Positions 18,512 to 27,368 of a stretch of 64,000 bases of DNA are shown one piece after another. The notes under the pieces were generated by a model. It worked only from the letters and a program-made list of their open reading frames with translations, did not search any database and was not told the DNA's origin. A program made the position numbers and the translations under genes. This stretch comes from Desulfurobacterium pacificum (GTDB lineage Bacteria > Aquificota > Aquificia > Desulfurobacteriales > Desulfurobacteriaceae), in NCBI RefSeq assembly GCF_900182835.1, contig NZ_FXUB01000002.1, forward strand, positions 1-64,000, written 5' to 3'. The stretch's first letter is position 1; the number at the start of each line of letters is the position of its first letter.

Positions 18512-19230
18512 CAGGCTACGCACATACCGCCGTAGTAAACGTTAAAAGCGTAAACAAACGCAAAAGCAATCGGCGAGAAAACAATAGTTATAAACAGAAT
18601 ACCGGTAACAATCACAAATACAATTAGCAGAAGTGAAGATAGGAAAAGCAACTTAAAGTAATCTCCGTTTATCGTTTTGAACTGTTCTTTTGATATGAAA
18701 GGCTTTAAGAAAGACAGGAAAGCATCAGAAAAACTATCAGCAACAATAGCTTTTCCGTTAGCGTAAGGTATAACGTAGAGATACCAGCTCCACACAATGG
18801 CATTTACTAAAAAGAAAACAAACGCCTTAGTTATATACTCATAAGTTTGTCCTTCACCCTGCGGAAGGTGAAACATTCCGAAAATGAAAGCAGTTAAAAC
18901 AGTAAACAGAACAACTGGAACCATCAAAACAAATGAAGCCAGGACTATTCCCGCCGCTATATTCCAATTACTGAATAAAATATCTGTTGCTCCTGTTTCA
19001 GGAGAAAGCACATTCACAACGCTTTCTCTCAACTCGTAAAGTTTCTTTCCGTAAAAAACAACAACCGAAGTTACCATCAACGTTGAAAGGATATCACCTA
19101 TAATCCCTAAGAAAGGAATAAGCCCAACCAAGACAAAAAGTATCTGAAGAACTACAAAAAGAAGCACTGCCTTCCAGTGAAGCCTAACAGCCTTAGCCGC
19201 ATAGTTAACTAAGAACGATACTGAAACCAT
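18472..19230 (-). CDS. Integral membrane protein of unknown function
   Basis: This 252-residue protein has about five or six hydrophobic segments (roughly residues 20-42, 47-60, 92-118, 133-153, 193-213 and 216-236). There is a soluble loop around 160-192. It ends with MCVACYSLVTESELANA. I do not recognise the family; it has the look of DUF4013/glycerophosphodiester-type membrane anchors but no motif settles this. An AGGAGG site precedes the ATG. Convergent overlap with the YedF-like gene is unusual but both frames look real. Confidence 0.65.
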   Translation of the reverse strand: MVSVSFLVNYAAKAVRLHWKAVLLFVVLQILFVLVGLIPFLGIIGDILSTLMVTSVVVFYGKKLYELRESVVNVLSPETGATDILFSNWNIAAGIVLASFVLMVPVVLFTVLTAFIFGMFHLPQGEGQTYEYITKAFVFFLVNAIVWSWYLYVIPYANGKAIVADSFSDAFLSFLKPFISKEQFKTINGDYFKLLFLSSLLLIVFVIVTGILFITIVFSPIAFAFVYAFNVYYGGMCVACYSLVTESELANA

Positions 19231-19253
19231 AAACCTCCTCCCTGCACAGAACT

Positions 19254-20055
19254 TTAACGGCTTTCTTTCTTAAGAACTTCCTTCACGAACTCTTCTTGAA
19301 CTTTAAGAACCTTCGCAATTTTTTCGGGAGGAAGATTAAGCTCCCGATAAAGGTTAATTATGTCTTCTTTTTTTGCCTCTAACTTTCCTTTCTGGAAAAA
19401 TGGGTCTTGTTTCATCATTTCCTCAGTAATGGTAAGCGGCATTTTCCTATCCTCCAATAAACGTTTAAGCACCACTTTTAATTTAGGTCTGTAATGAACA
19501 GCTGTTAACAGTTTCCTAATGTAATCTGCCCTCTCCTTCTCTGGCAGACTTAAAAGTTCCCGGATTAATTGTTCAAAATAACGTTCAGGGGTTTCCACGT
19601 TACATAAAACTGCAAGAATTTTATCTTCCAACCGAGGACTTTTCATTAACTCTTCACAGCTTAGTTCCTTAATATCTTTTAGTTCATATTTAAACGACAA
19701 ACCTTGCTGGTCTATAGAATTTTCCATTTTTAGGAGTTCCTTCTCCTACGTATAAAACCATTTGATAAATTTCTTTGCCAGGATATTTCTGCATAAGAAG
19801 GACACGGTATTCCAGCATCCTCAGGGGCATGTTCTTATCGGGGTTGGTTTGAAGTTCCAGGTGAAAGATAGAACCGTCCTCAAGCTCTGCAACAAAATCA
19901 GCTTTTCTTTCTTTTATAGTTGGGAAGGAATTATCAAGTATTTTTATACCTCTCTTCCCCGTAAGAAGGTACACAAATTTTTCAGGTATCTTTTGAAGAA
20001 TATCCCTCAGTAAAACGTCCATTCTCTGTCTTTCCAAAGCATCTCCATTAAACAA
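19254..20055 (-). pseudogene. Rpn-family (YhgA-like) recombination-promoting nuclease, frameshifted
   Basis: Two consecutive minus-strand frames together make one Rpn-type protein. The first (20055 to 19690) has the PD-(D/E)xK-like core ERKADFVAELEDGSIFHLELQ, residues 48-68. The second (19727 to 19254) continues with family-typical MENSID...FKYELKDIKELSCEELMKS...DKILAVLC and a C-terminal helix-turn-helix-like tail (PPEKIAKVLKVQEEFVKEVL). The switch falls in a run of five A residues (CCTAAAAATGG, minus strand). Four A residues would restore one frame of about 268 codons. The cause may be mutation, sequencing error, or slippage; the second part could also restart at its own ATG. Confidence 0.75.
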
Positions 20056-20761
20056 AAGAATACCACTGCTTCATTATACCTGTTTTAAAACTTTCCTTTC
20101 TGTAAGTTTCAAGAAAAGAAGAAGCACCGACAAAAGCTTTTTCAAGTACTTCTCCAAGACACATTAAAGAAAGCAAAGCTGAAGAAAACGCACAGCCCGT
20201 TCCCCTAACCTCTTTATCATCTCTAACGTGGACAATCTCCTTTAAAATCTCCCCCCCCATCATTAATAAATCCTTCACTCTTTCACCTTCCACAACACCT
20301 TTAACAATTACACCACCTTTAAAATCCTCAAGATAAGGCTTCAAAACTCTATACTCGCTAAAGTTAGGAGTAATCACATCGGCAACCGAAAGCAAAGGTC
20401 TTATTACTTCTAAATTGCTCAAAAATTCTTTCCCAAAAGTTGGAGAAACAACGGGGTCAAAAACAATGGGTTTAAAATCTCCCAATAACTTAGCCATCTC
20501 ACTATTAATCTCAGCAGAGCTGTGAGGAATACCAATCTTGACGCCAAAAGGCTTGATTTCTTCTAAAACTGCCTTTAAGTGTTCAATTAAAAATCCCCCC
20601 TCCACAAACTCAACCCTTCTCACGCCCCCGGTGTTCTGAACCGTATTGGCAGTTATTGCAGCAGCGCCTAAAAATCCAAACCGCCTGAAAATAGCCAAAT
20701 CTCTCAAAATTCCGGCACCGCCAGTTGGGTCAAAACCTGCAACAGTTAAAAGAAACTTCAA
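20048..20761 (-). CDS. thiD: Hydroxymethylpyrimidine/phosphomethylpyrimidine kinase
   Basis: ThiD phosphorylates HMP and HMP-phosphate for thiamine synthesis. The 237-residue ribokinase-fold protein has the N-terminal substrate loop [14 protein letters not shown] (residues 8-21), the [11 protein letters not shown] loop, [10 protein letters not shown], and the catalytic [11 protein letters not shown] near the C-terminus. It is slightly shorter than the usual 260 residues. Start is TTG with GGGGGTG upstream. The 3' end overlaps the Rpn-type gene by eight bases. A copy of the AAAATCCCCCC motif lies inside it. No thiamine riboswitch was seen upstream. Confidence 0.88.
   Translation of the reverse strand: MKFLLTVAGFDPTGGAGILRDLAIFRRFGFLGAAAITANTVQNTGGVRRVEFVEGGFLIEHLKAVLEEIKPFGVKIGIPHSSAEINSEMAKLLGDFKPIVFDPVVSPTFGKEFLSNLEVIRPLLSVADVITPNFSEYRVLKPYLEDFKGGVIVKGVVEGERVKDLLMMGGEILKEIVHVRDDKEVRGTGCAFSSALLSLMCLGEVLEKAFVGASSFLETYRKESFKTGIMKQWYSFV
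20590..20600 (+). repeat. AAAATCCCCCC motif, copy 1 (in thiD)
   Basis: Exact 11-mer on the + strand, antisense to thiD. Followed by TCCACAAACT. Confidence 0.85.
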
Positions 20762-20793
20762 AACGCACCCCCACTCAGTTAAGAAAGAAATTA

Positions 20794-20799
20794 TATAAT
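20794..20799 (+). promoter_or_regulatory. Possible -10 element of the rpiB-glyA operon
   Basis: A consensus TATAAT lies 31 bases upstream of the rpiB start. The -35 region 17 bases away (CACTCA-like) matches poorly, so only the -10 is called. Confidence 0.35.
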
Positions 20800-20829
20800 C
20801 ACGCCAACCAACAGCAGGAGGAAAAGCAA

Positions 20830-21285
20830 ATGAAAATTGCCCTCGCCTGCGACCACGGTGGTTACAAATTAAAGGAGTGCATTAAATCCTACCTACAGGA
20901 ATTAGGCGTTGAATACATAGACTTCGGAACGTATTCCGAAGAATCTGTAGATTACCCGGATTTTGCATACAAGGCAGCAAAGGCGATAGTAAACGGCGAA
21001 GCAGACAGGGGTATCTTCATCTGCGGAACGGGCATAGGCATCTCTATGGCTGCAAACAAAGTAAGAGGTATCAGAGCAGCCCTCTGCTACAACATTTTCG
21101 CTGCAGAAATGAGCAGAAGGCACAACAACGCAAACGTTTTATGCTTAGGTGGAAGAGTTTTAGGTGAAGAGTTAGCAAAAGCTATTGTAAAGGTGTGGCT
21201 TGAAACGCCTTTTGAAGGTGGCAGGCACGAAAGGAGAATCAACAAAATCGCTGAGATTGAAAAAACAGAATACGGAGGAAAATAG
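20830..21285 (+). CDS. rpiB: Ribose-5-phosphate isomerase B
   Basis: RpiB interconverts ribose 5-phosphate and ribulose 5-phosphate. The 151-residue protein starts [16 protein letters not shown] and has DYPDFA, and the active-site C65 in [12 protein letters not shown]. The ATG at 20830 is chosen over an earlier in-frame start because GGAGGAAAAG lies immediately before it and the product then matches the family's length and N-terminus. The glyA ATG begins directly after its stop, so the two form an operon. Confidence 0.95.
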   Translation: MKIALACDHGGYKLKECIKSYLQELGVEYIDFGTYSEESVDYPDFAYKAAKAIVNGEADRGIFICGTGIGISMAANKVRGIRAALCYNIFAAEMSRRHNNANVLCLGGRVLGEELAKAIVKVWLETPFEGGRHERRINKIAEIEKTEYGGK

Positions 21286-22542
21286 ATGAAACACGTTAGA
21301 AACGTTGACCCGGATGTTTTTGAAGCCCTGAAGTGCGAGTATAAAAGGCAGAATGAACACCTTGAGCTAATCGCATCGGAAAACTTCACATCACCTGCTG
21401 TGATGGAAGCTCAAGGTTCTGTCCTGACAAACAAATACGCGGAAGGCTACCCTGGCAAGAGATACTACGGTGGGTGCGAATGCGTTGATATCGTGGAAAG
21501 AATAGCAATAGAAAGATGCAAACAGCTTTTTGGAGCAGAACACGTAAACGTTCAACCGCACTCTGGCTCTCAGGCCAACCAGGCAGTTTATCTCGCCATG
21601 CTAAAACCAGGTGACACAATTCTTTCCATGAACCTTTCTCACGGCGGGCATCTTTCTCACGGTTCCCCTGTTAACATGACAGGTAAATACTACAACGTGG
21701 TCCAATACGGCGTTCGTAAAGACACAGAAACGATAGACTTTGACCAGGTTTACGCTTTAGCAAAAGAACACAAACCTAAACTAATTATCTGCGGTGCTTC
21801 TGCATATCCAAGAATAATAGACTTTGACAAGTTCAGAGAGATTGCAGATGAAGTAGGCGCGCTCCTTTTAGCAGACATTGCGCACATTGCAGGGCTTGTA
21901 GTTACAGGGCTTCACCCATCACCAATTGAAGCGTGCCATTTCGTAACGACTACAACTCACAAAACGCTTAGAGGTCCCCGCGGCGGCGTAACGATGTGTA
22001 AAGAGGAATTTGCAAAAGAAATAGATAAAGCAGTATTCCCGGGGCTTCAGGGTGGTCCTCTCATGCACGTAATAGCCGCAAAAGCCGTCGCATTCAAAGA
22101 AGCTCAAACGGAAGAGTTTAAAAAGTATCAGGAACAGGTCGTCAAGAACGCAAAAGTTATGGCAGAAGAGCTTCAAAGAGAAGGGTTCAGGCTCGTTTCC
22201 GGCGGAACGGACAACCACCTTATGCTCGTTGACCTTACAGATAAAGGAATAACAGGTAAGGAAGCTGAAGCAGCTTTAGGAAGGGCAAACATCACCGTTA
22301 ATAAGAACACAATTCCTTTTGATACGAGAAGTCCGTTTGTAACCAGCGGAATAAGAATCGGAACGCCTGCAATAACAACAAGGGGCATCAAAGAAGACGG
22401 CGCAAAGAGAATTGCACAGCTTATTGCAACAGTTTTAAAGAACATCAACGACGAATCTGTCATAGAAAAAGTAAAAGCAGAAGTTATTGAAATCTGCGGT
22501 AAACACCCGCTATACAAAGAGCTTGAAGAAGACTACACGTAA
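21286..22542 (+). CDS. glyA: Serine hydroxymethyltransferase
   Basis: GlyA converts serine and tetrahydrofolate to glycine and methylene-tetrahydrofolate. The 418-residue protein shows [12 protein letters not shown] at the start, [17 protein letters not shown], the Asp that holds the PLP ring nitrogen in [11 protein letters not shown], and the PLP lysine K226 in [14 protein letters not shown]. It is complete and typical. It follows rpiB without a gap and is closed by a strong terminator. Confidence 0.97.
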   Translation: MKHVRNVDPDVFEALKCEYKRQNEHLELIASENFTSPAVMEAQGSVLTNKYAEGYPGKRYYGGCECVDIVERIAIERCKQLFGAEHVNVQPHSGSQANQAVYLAMLKPGDTILSMNLSHGGHLSHGSPVNMTGKYYNVVQYGVRKDTETIDFDQVYALAKEHKPKLIICGASAYPRIIDFDKFREIADEVGALLLADIAHIAGLVVTGLHPSPIEACHFVTTTTHKTLRGPRGGVTMCKEEFAKEIDKAVFPGLQGGPLMHVIAAKAVAFKEAQTEEFKKYQEQVVKNAKVMAEELQREGFRLVSGGTDNHLMLVDLTDKGITGKEAEAALGRANITVNKNTIPFDTRSPFVTSGIRIGTPAITTRGIKEDGAKRIAQLIATVLKNINDESVIEKVKAEVIEICGKHPLYKELEEDYT

Positions 22543-22546
22543 TTAA

Positions 22547-22569
22547 GGGGAGGAAATTCCTCCCCTTTT
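22547..22569 (+). terminator. Terminator after glyA
   Basis: GGGGAGG pairs with CCTCCCC around AAATT and is followed by TTTT, a few bases after the glyA stop. Confidence 0.88.
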
Positions 22570-22619
22570 GAAAAATATCAATGCTTGCCACAATAAAATA
22601 GATTACATTAATTAAAACT

Positions 22620-23672
22620 ATGAATTTGAAGGTAAGCGTGAGAGAATGGTTATTAGGGTGCTTTAAATCACCGGCAATAAACTACGATATTCCCGAAGAT
22701 TGTTATAAAAAACTCTTAGTTATAGCAATCTTCTTAGCTGCAGTAGTTAAATTCTACGTGGCTCTGAGAGATTACTTCCTTAACTTTTCCTGCCTGTTCC
22801 CAAACGATTTTCTGTTTTTCTTACTTTTAGGAATTTCTTACATCTTCGTTAAGAAAGATAAATTAGAAACAGCAGTTAATATATTTGTCTTAGCTGTCCT
22901 ATTCACGCTCACCTATTGTCTATTAGCAGGACACTACTCCTCCCTTTTCTGGTTTCCTCTAATACCTCTTATGGCTGGAATATTCTTTAACTTCAGGAAA
23001 CTCCTTATCTACGCCTATATTCCCATAGTTACAAACACCCTCATTTTCCTTTTGAAATTCCCCCACCTTCCAGAAATAAAGACTTTAACATCAAACAGCC
23101 CCATAGTTTTAGGTTTTGAAGCCTTTGTAGCTTACATAACTTTCGTTATAGCCATAACGATATACCGAATGTTTATTGATGCTTACAGAAACGGTCTAAA
23201 AAAGCTCTTAGAAGTTGACGTACTGACAACCGCTCTAACGAGAAGAGCTTTATTTTCTCAGTTAGATAAGATTAAAGAAAGGGGAATCCCCTACTCACTT
23301 ATAATGTTTGATATAGACCATTTCAAAAGCGTAAACGATACGTTCGGACATCAAACGGGAGATAGAATTCTGAAAGAAGTAAGCGTTTTAGTAAGAAAAA
23401 ATCTTCGCAAAGGAGATATCATAGGAAGGTACGGCGGCGAAGAGTTTTTAATTGCCCTACCGGGAGCGAAAAAGAGTGAAGCCACCATCGTAGCAGAGAA
23501 AATCAGACGTCTGATAGAGCAAAACGATTTCTCTATTCCAAAGAAGATAACCGTAAGTTTAGGAGTTGCAGACAGCGTTGAAGCTGAAGACGTAGAAAAG
23601 CTGATAAAGTTAGTTGATGACCGTCTCTACACTGCGAAGAAAATGGGGAGAAACAGAGTAATCAATATGTGA
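22620..23672 (+). CDS. Membrane-bound GGDEF diguanylate cyclase
   Basis: The 350-residue protein has about five or six transmembrane helices in residues 30-185 and a cytoplasmic GGDEF domain from about 198 on. The active-site signature is intact as GGEEF (residues 272-276, within RYGGEEF). DIDHFKSVNDTFGH, the metal/substrate loop, is also present, so it should make cyclic di-GMP. An RxxD inhibitory site upstream of GGEEF (RKGD, about 10 residues before) may be present. The membrane sensor region is not a recognised input domain. Confidence 0.9.
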   Translation: MNLKVSVREWLLGCFKSPAINYDIPEDCYKKLLVIAIFLAAVVKFYVALRDYFLNFSCLFPNDFLFFLLLGISYIFVKKDKLETAVNIFVLAVLFTLTYCLLAGHYSSLFWFPLIPLMAGIFFNFRKLLIYAYIPIVTNTLIFLLKFPHLPEIKTLTSNSPIVLGFEAFVAYITFVIAITIYRMFIDAYRNGLKKLLEVDVLTTALTRRALFSQLDKIKERGIPYSLIMFDIDHFKSVNDTFGHQTGDRILKEVSVLVRKNLRKGDIIGRYGGEEFLIALPGAKKSEATIVAEKIRRLIEQNDFSIPKKITVSLGVADSVEAEDVEKLIKLVDDRLYTAKKMGRNRVINM

Positions 23673-23687
23673 TACAATAATTAAACA

Positions 23688-25319
23688 ATGAGAGGGATAA
23701 TTTTAAGAATTTTTGGAATTTTGTTTCTTTCCTTTGTTTCTCTATCAAGTCAGGCAGAAACGCTCAAAGCTAAAAGATTCATCGGTTATCTCCAAAAAGG
23801 AAATTTCTGTTCAACCGAATTCCTTAAAGAGTTTAACGGGACAATCTTTTCTACGTTATCAAAAGAGTTGTACGTTTTAAACTGCCCCGTAGAGAATGAA
23901 AACTTAGAAGTTAAAAACCCTTACGTAAAGTTCATATACGCTAAAAAGCTAAAAAAGCAAGGAAAAACGGAAGAAGCAAAAAAACTCTTTAAAGAGATAT
24001 TCTCAAGCACCAACAGGTTAGACCCGGAAATAATAACGGCAAATGCAGGTGATACTAAATATCTGTTCACACCTGAAGTTTTGAGAAAAAAGGTCTGGAT
24101 AGCAATAAAAGATAGAGAGTTCGCAGAAGCTGAGGTGTACCTATCGTTTTTAAAAACCGACCCTTTCTATAACTACTTTAAAGGAATAATCCAGCTTAAA
24201 AGAGGGAACTATAGGAAAGCCAAAGAGTACCTTGAAAGCAGCAACATACCTTTAAGATATTTCTTCTTGATTTACGTTTCAAAAGAGCCAGCGGAAAAGT
24301 TTTTCTATTTCAGGAAATTATTAACAGAAAACGTTCCTGCTTACTACAAGAAGGCAGCCTCTGTTTATCTGCTTGACAGGTTTTTGGTGGGAGAGGGGGG
24401 ATTTTACAGGAAAATGCTTGACAGCATAAAAACCCTCTTTCCAAAAGTTTACAGAACTTACAGAATTAAATATGAAGTAATTAACTACAACTACGAGAAA
24501 GCTATAAACCTAATTGCAACTCCTCAAAACGAAAAAGAGAAGGTATGGAGAGAAACGCTAAAAGCCAAATTGGGTTTCAAAAGCGATTACTCTTTCTTGA
24601 TTGGTAAGAAAGATTTTTACGCTCTACTCCTTTCTAAACCTAAAAAAGTTGTTAAAGAAGGCAACGTTGAAATTTCAAACCCCGATATCAAATATCTGCT
24701 ATCAAACAACTACTGCCCAGTAATTTCACTGCTTGACCTAAAATCAAAAGATATTCCTTTAGCCCTCTACAAATGCGGATACTATTCGGCAGCTCTCAAA
24801 GCAGCCGTAAAACTTAAAGTAAAGAAACCTTTACAGATACTATACCCAAAACCGAAAATATTCGGAGACGACTTTATATCTTTAGCCATTGCAAGACAGG
24901 AAAGTCTCTTTAACCACCTTGCACTTTCACGCTCCGGAGCGATAGGACTGATGCAGATAATGCCTCTTACAGGCAGGTACTTAGCTAAGAAATTAGGAGA
25001 TACGGACTTCTTCAAGGAAAAACTTTTTATACCCGAAGTAAATTACCGATTTGGCTCGTTCTACATCCACAGCCTTCTTAAAAAGTTCAAATCCTTTCCT
25101 TTAGCTGCAGCTGCCTACAACTGCGGACCTGGAAATTTAAAAAAAGCGCTTAAAAATTATGGAAAGATAAAAACTAAAGAAGACCTTATAATTTTCGTAG
25201 ATTTTTATCTGCCGTTTAAGGAAACGAGAGATTACGTTAAAAAGGTAAGCAGAAATCTCTATTTTTACTCCAACCTATACGGAACAGGGCAAGAATGGAA
25301 AAGTTTCTTAAAGCCTTGA
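23688..25319 (+). CDS. Soluble lytic murein transglycosylase (Slt-like)
   Basis: The product (543 aa) has a signal peptide (MRGIILRIFGILFLSFVSLSSQA), a long helical repeat region with TPR-like segments, and a C-terminal SLT goose-type lysozyme domain. The catalytic glutamate is E405 in ARQESLFNHLA, followed by SGAIGLMQIMP and AAYNCGPGN. It should cleave peptidoglycan strands in the periplasm, forming anhydro-muramyl ends. It starts 15 bases after the GGDEF gene and overlaps the next gene by 25 bases. A copy of the AAAATCCCCCC motif lies in the reverse sense near residue 236. Confidence 0.9.
   Translation: MRGIILRIFGILFLSFVSLSSQAETLKAKRFIGYLQKGNFCSTEFLKEFNGTIFSTLSKELYVLNCPVENENLEVKNPYVKFIYAKKLKKQGKTEEAKKLFKEIFSSTNRLDPEIITANAGDTKYLFTPEVLRKKVWIAIKDREFAEAEVYLSFLKTDPFYNYFKGIIQLKRGNYRKAKEYLESSNIPLRYFFLIYVSKEPAEKFFYFRKLLTENVPAYYKKAASVYLLDRFLVGEGGFYRKMLDSIKTLFPKVYRTYRIKYEVINYNYEKAINLIATPQNEKEKVWRETLKAKLGFKSDYSFLIGKKDFYALLLSKPKKVVKEGNVEISNPDIKYLLSNNYCPVISLLDLKSKDIPLALYKCGYYSAALKAAVKLKVKKPLQILYPKPKIFGDDFISLAIARQESLFNHLALSRSGAIGLMQIMPLTGRYLAKKLGDTDFFKEKLFIPEVNYRFGSFYIHSLLKKFKSFPLAAAAYNCGPGNLKKALKNYGKIKTKEDLIIFVDFYLPFKETRDYVKKVSRNLYFYSNLYGTGQEWKSFLKP
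24395..24405 (-). repeat. AAAATCCCCCC motif, copy 2 (in slt)
   Basis: Reads GGGGGGATTTT on the + strand within slt. Motif strand is minus, antisense to the gene. Confidence 0.85.
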
Positions 25320-26092
25320 GAGAAGAAGGATATACACACAACACGCTTAAAACTTATGAGCGCGTTCTAAAGTACTTCCACAAATTCTTGGATTTCTACA
25401 ACTACGATTTCAGGAACTTTGATGAAGAGAAACTTTACAGTTTTATCTCTGTAAGGTACAGAACAGAAAAAAGCTTCAGAACAGCAATGTCGGCAATACA
25501 ACAGTACTTAAAGTTTAATAAAGTAAAAAGAAAACTGAAATTTCAACCCCCCGATACCGGAGAGTTTAAAGAATTCAGACCAATCAAAGAAGAGGAAATA
25601 GAAAAGTTAGAAAGTTTAATTGAAAGGCTGCGTTCTTCTGAGCTTCAAACAGCAATGCTTATGGTAATTCATTTAGGTCTCGCCCCAGCTGAAATTTCAA
25701 AACTAAAGTGTACTTCCTATGGCGTGTTTTTAAACGTACCTGTAATTCAAGAGGGGAAGATAAAGCGCTTTGTGATTAATGAAGAAATCAACGAGCGGTT
25801 GCAGAAATTAAAAGAAGAAAAACTTCCTGTAGCTAAACTCATATCTTCTTCAACAGCTACAATGAAGGTAACGTTTCATAATTTGATGAAAAAAGCCAAG
25901 TTAGATTTAACAGTTGCAGACTTTAAGGATAACTACGTAGCAAAGCTCTTAAAGTTAGGGTTTCCTGTTGATATAGTAGTTGAATATTCAGGAAGGAATT
26001 TGGAAAGGGTTTCTTACATTAACAGGTACGTGAATTTAAAGAGCAAGGCGGATATAATAGAAAACGTCCTTAAGAAACGTAATCAGCCATAA
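25295..26092 (+). CDS. Tyrosine-recombinase-fold protein lacking catalytic residues
   Basis: The 265-residue protein has the two-domain plan of XerC/D-like integrases: an N-terminal SAM-like core-binding domain (EEGYTHNTLKTYERVLKYFHKFL) and a C-terminal domain ending in box II-like helices. The catalytic set is not preserved. Box I reads GLAPAEISKL where GLRxxEL is expected, so the arginine is missing. Box II reads ADFKDNYVAKLL in place of HxLRHxFAxxLL. The second histidine is arginine (SGRNL), and the nucleophile position appears to be Asn, with tyrosines displaced by two residues. DNA binding without recombination is a reasonable inference. It overlaps slt upstream and scpA downstream (convergent). 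Confidence 0.7.
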   Translation: MEKFLKALREEGYTHNTLKTYERVLKYFHKFLDFYNYDFRNFDEEKLYSFISVRYRTEKSFRTAMSAIQQYLKFNKVKRKLKFQPPDTGEFKEFRPIKEEEIEKLESLIERLRSSELQTAMLMVIHLGLAPAEISKLKCTSYGVFLNVPVIQEGKIKRFVINEEINERLQKLKEEKLPVAKLISSSTATMKVTFHNLMKKAKLDLTVADFKDNYVAKLLKLGFPVDIVVEYSGRNLERVSYINRYVNLKSKADIIENVLKKRNQP

Positions 26093-26816
26093 CAGGAATT
26101 ATCTTTCTCTCCTGTTTAAACGGAGGAAAGAGCTTAGTTACAAAAATCTCTTCTCCATCTGTAAAAGTTGCCACTTCACCTAACTTGGAAAGTTCAAGGA
26201 GAGCAAGGAAGTAGGTTATCGCTTCTAACTTACAGGAACTTCTTTTTACAAACTCTAAAAAGGGGAATAGGTAGTGTTCTGAGAGGATTTTTCTAATTTC
26301 CTCCATCTTTTGTGGAATTTTAAAGCTTTCAGCAGAAATCCTGATACCTATTTTAAGCGGTTTTTCCTCTTTCCTTAAAAGAACTTCTTCATACGCGGTT
26401 TTCAAATCTTCTTTAGTATTGGCAATTTTAATTTTGTCCTGGAATTGAAAAATTAAATCGGAAGGGTCGTTTGTAAAGAACTTTGCTGCTTCTTCCTCTA
26501 ATTTCTCAAGAACTTCCGCAGCTTTTTTTGAATGAAGGTACTTTTCTATTATCTGAACCAATTCTTTTCTTGGGTCTTCAGAATCTTCTCTTGGAATTAA
26601 ATACTCAGACTTAATACGCGCCAAGACGGCAGCCATGAAAATAAACTCAGAAGCCAACGGAATATTGAGTTCCTGCATCGTATAGATGTAGTTGAGAAAC
26701 TCTTCGGTAATTTCAGCAATAGGAATATCGTATATGCTTACTTCCCTCTTCTTTATAAGGTAAATCAGCAGGTCTAAAGGTCCTTCAAATACTTCAGTTT
26801 CAACCTTTATATCCAT
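26070..26816 (-). CDS. scpA: Segregation and condensation protein A
   Basis: ScpA is the kleisin that bridges the SMC dimer and recruits ScpB in bacterial condensin. The N-terminal kleisin segment is clear: FEGPLDLLIYLIKKREVSIYDIPIAEIT (residues 9-36) followed by YLEFAxxxA-like ASEFIFMAAVLARIKSEYLIP. A C-terminal winged-helix end is visible. At 248 residues it is of normal length. Its ATG directly follows the stop of the upstream CBS gene, so the two are co-transcribed. scpB is not adjacent. Confidence 0.9.
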   Translation of the reverse strand: MDIKVETEVFEGPLDLLIYLIKKREVSIYDIPIAEITEEFLNYIYTMQELNIPLASEFIFMAAVLARIKSEYLIPREDSEDPRKELVQIIEKYLHSKKAAEVLEKLEEEAAKFFTNDPSDLIFQFQDKIKIANTKEDLKTAYEEVLLRKEEKPLKIGIRISAESFKIPQKMEEIRKILSEHYLFPFLEFVKRSSCKLEAITYFLALLELSKLGEVATFTDGEEIFVTKLFPPFKQERKIIPVMADYVS

Positions 26817-27221
26817 CTAACCTCTAATTGCTGTAATGAGATTGGCAAATTCCGCTGCAAGAAGTTCAAACACATCATCAATGGAAATTAACCCTACTAA
26901 TTTACCTTCTTTGTCAACAACTATCAACCTTCTAACAGATGCTTCTCTAAAAGTTCTGGTTAATTCAAAGAAAGAAGCGTCCTCTCTTATAGTTACAGGA
27001 GATTTAGTCATCACCTCTTTAACAGGAGTATCCGGGGATTTCCCTGCTCCTACAACTCTTATGGCTATATCTCTATCGGTAATTATGCCTGCAGGTTTGT
27101 CCCCATCTAAAACGACGAGGCTTCCAACCATCTTATCTTTCATCCTTTGGGCAGCAAGCATTACAGTGTCGTCAGGTTCAACGGTCACAACCTTTCTCTG
27201 GATTAAGTCTCTTACCGGCAT
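26817..27221 (-). CDS. Two-CBS-domain protein
   Basis: The 134-residue protein consists of two CBS domains: about 1-62 (MPVRDLIQRKVVTVEPDDTV...GIITDRDIAIRVV) and about 70-130 (VKEVMTKSPVTIREDASFFEL...LVGLISIDDVFELLA). Such stand-alone pairs bind adenine nucleotides and act as energy sensors, but partners are unknown. The start is the ATG at 27221, with GGGAGGG just upstream, rather than an in-frame extension of 27 residues that would lie across the hairpin region. Confidence 0.88.
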   Translation of the reverse strand: MPVRDLIQRKVVTVEPDDTVMLAAQRMKDKMVGSLVVLDGDKPAGIITDRDIAIRVVGAGKSPDTPVKEVMTKSPVTIREDASFFELTRTFREASVRRLIVVDKEGKLVGLISIDDVFELLAAEFANLITAIRG

Positions 27222-27289
27222 AACACCCTCCCTTCTCAAGTAATTCTTATTTAAGATTAATGCTTGTAAGAGACTTATGCAAGAAATAA

Positions 27290-27300
27290 AAAATCCCCCC
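27290..27300 (+). repeat. AAAATCCCCCC motif, copy 3 (intergenic, arm of hairpin)
   Basis: First arm of the inverted pair with copy 4; followed by ACTCACTTCC. Confidence 0.9.
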
Positions 27301-27343
27301 ACTCACTTCCTTCCATTCCAACGCAGGGAAAAGAGCAGGGGGT

Positions 27344-27354
27344 GGGGGGATTTT
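27344..27354 (-). repeat. AAAATCCCCCC motif, copy 4 (intergenic, arm of hairpin)
   Basis: Second arm of the inverted pair, 43 bases after copy 3, opposite direction. Confidence 0.9.
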
Positions 27355-27368
27355 TTTCAGAAAGAAAT

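Larger units (their letters stand above)
27288..27357 (-). terminator. Bidirectional terminator-like hairpin made of an inverted AAAATCCCCCC pair
   Basis: AAAAAATCCCCCCAC pairs with GTGGGGGGATTTTTT, a stem of about 15 base pairs with a loop of about 40 bases. It lies just beyond the stop of the minus-strand lipoprotein gene (27369), and a T run follows on either strand. The arms are two copies of the dispersed 11-mer. The loop is long for a classical terminator. Confidence 0.6.

Noticed and set aside
20725-20829. In-frame extension of rpiB by 35 codons upstream of the ATG at 20830
   Set aside because: The extension lacks family similarity and a ribosome site, overlaps the thiD start on the other strand, and the downstream ATG has a strong GGAGG site.
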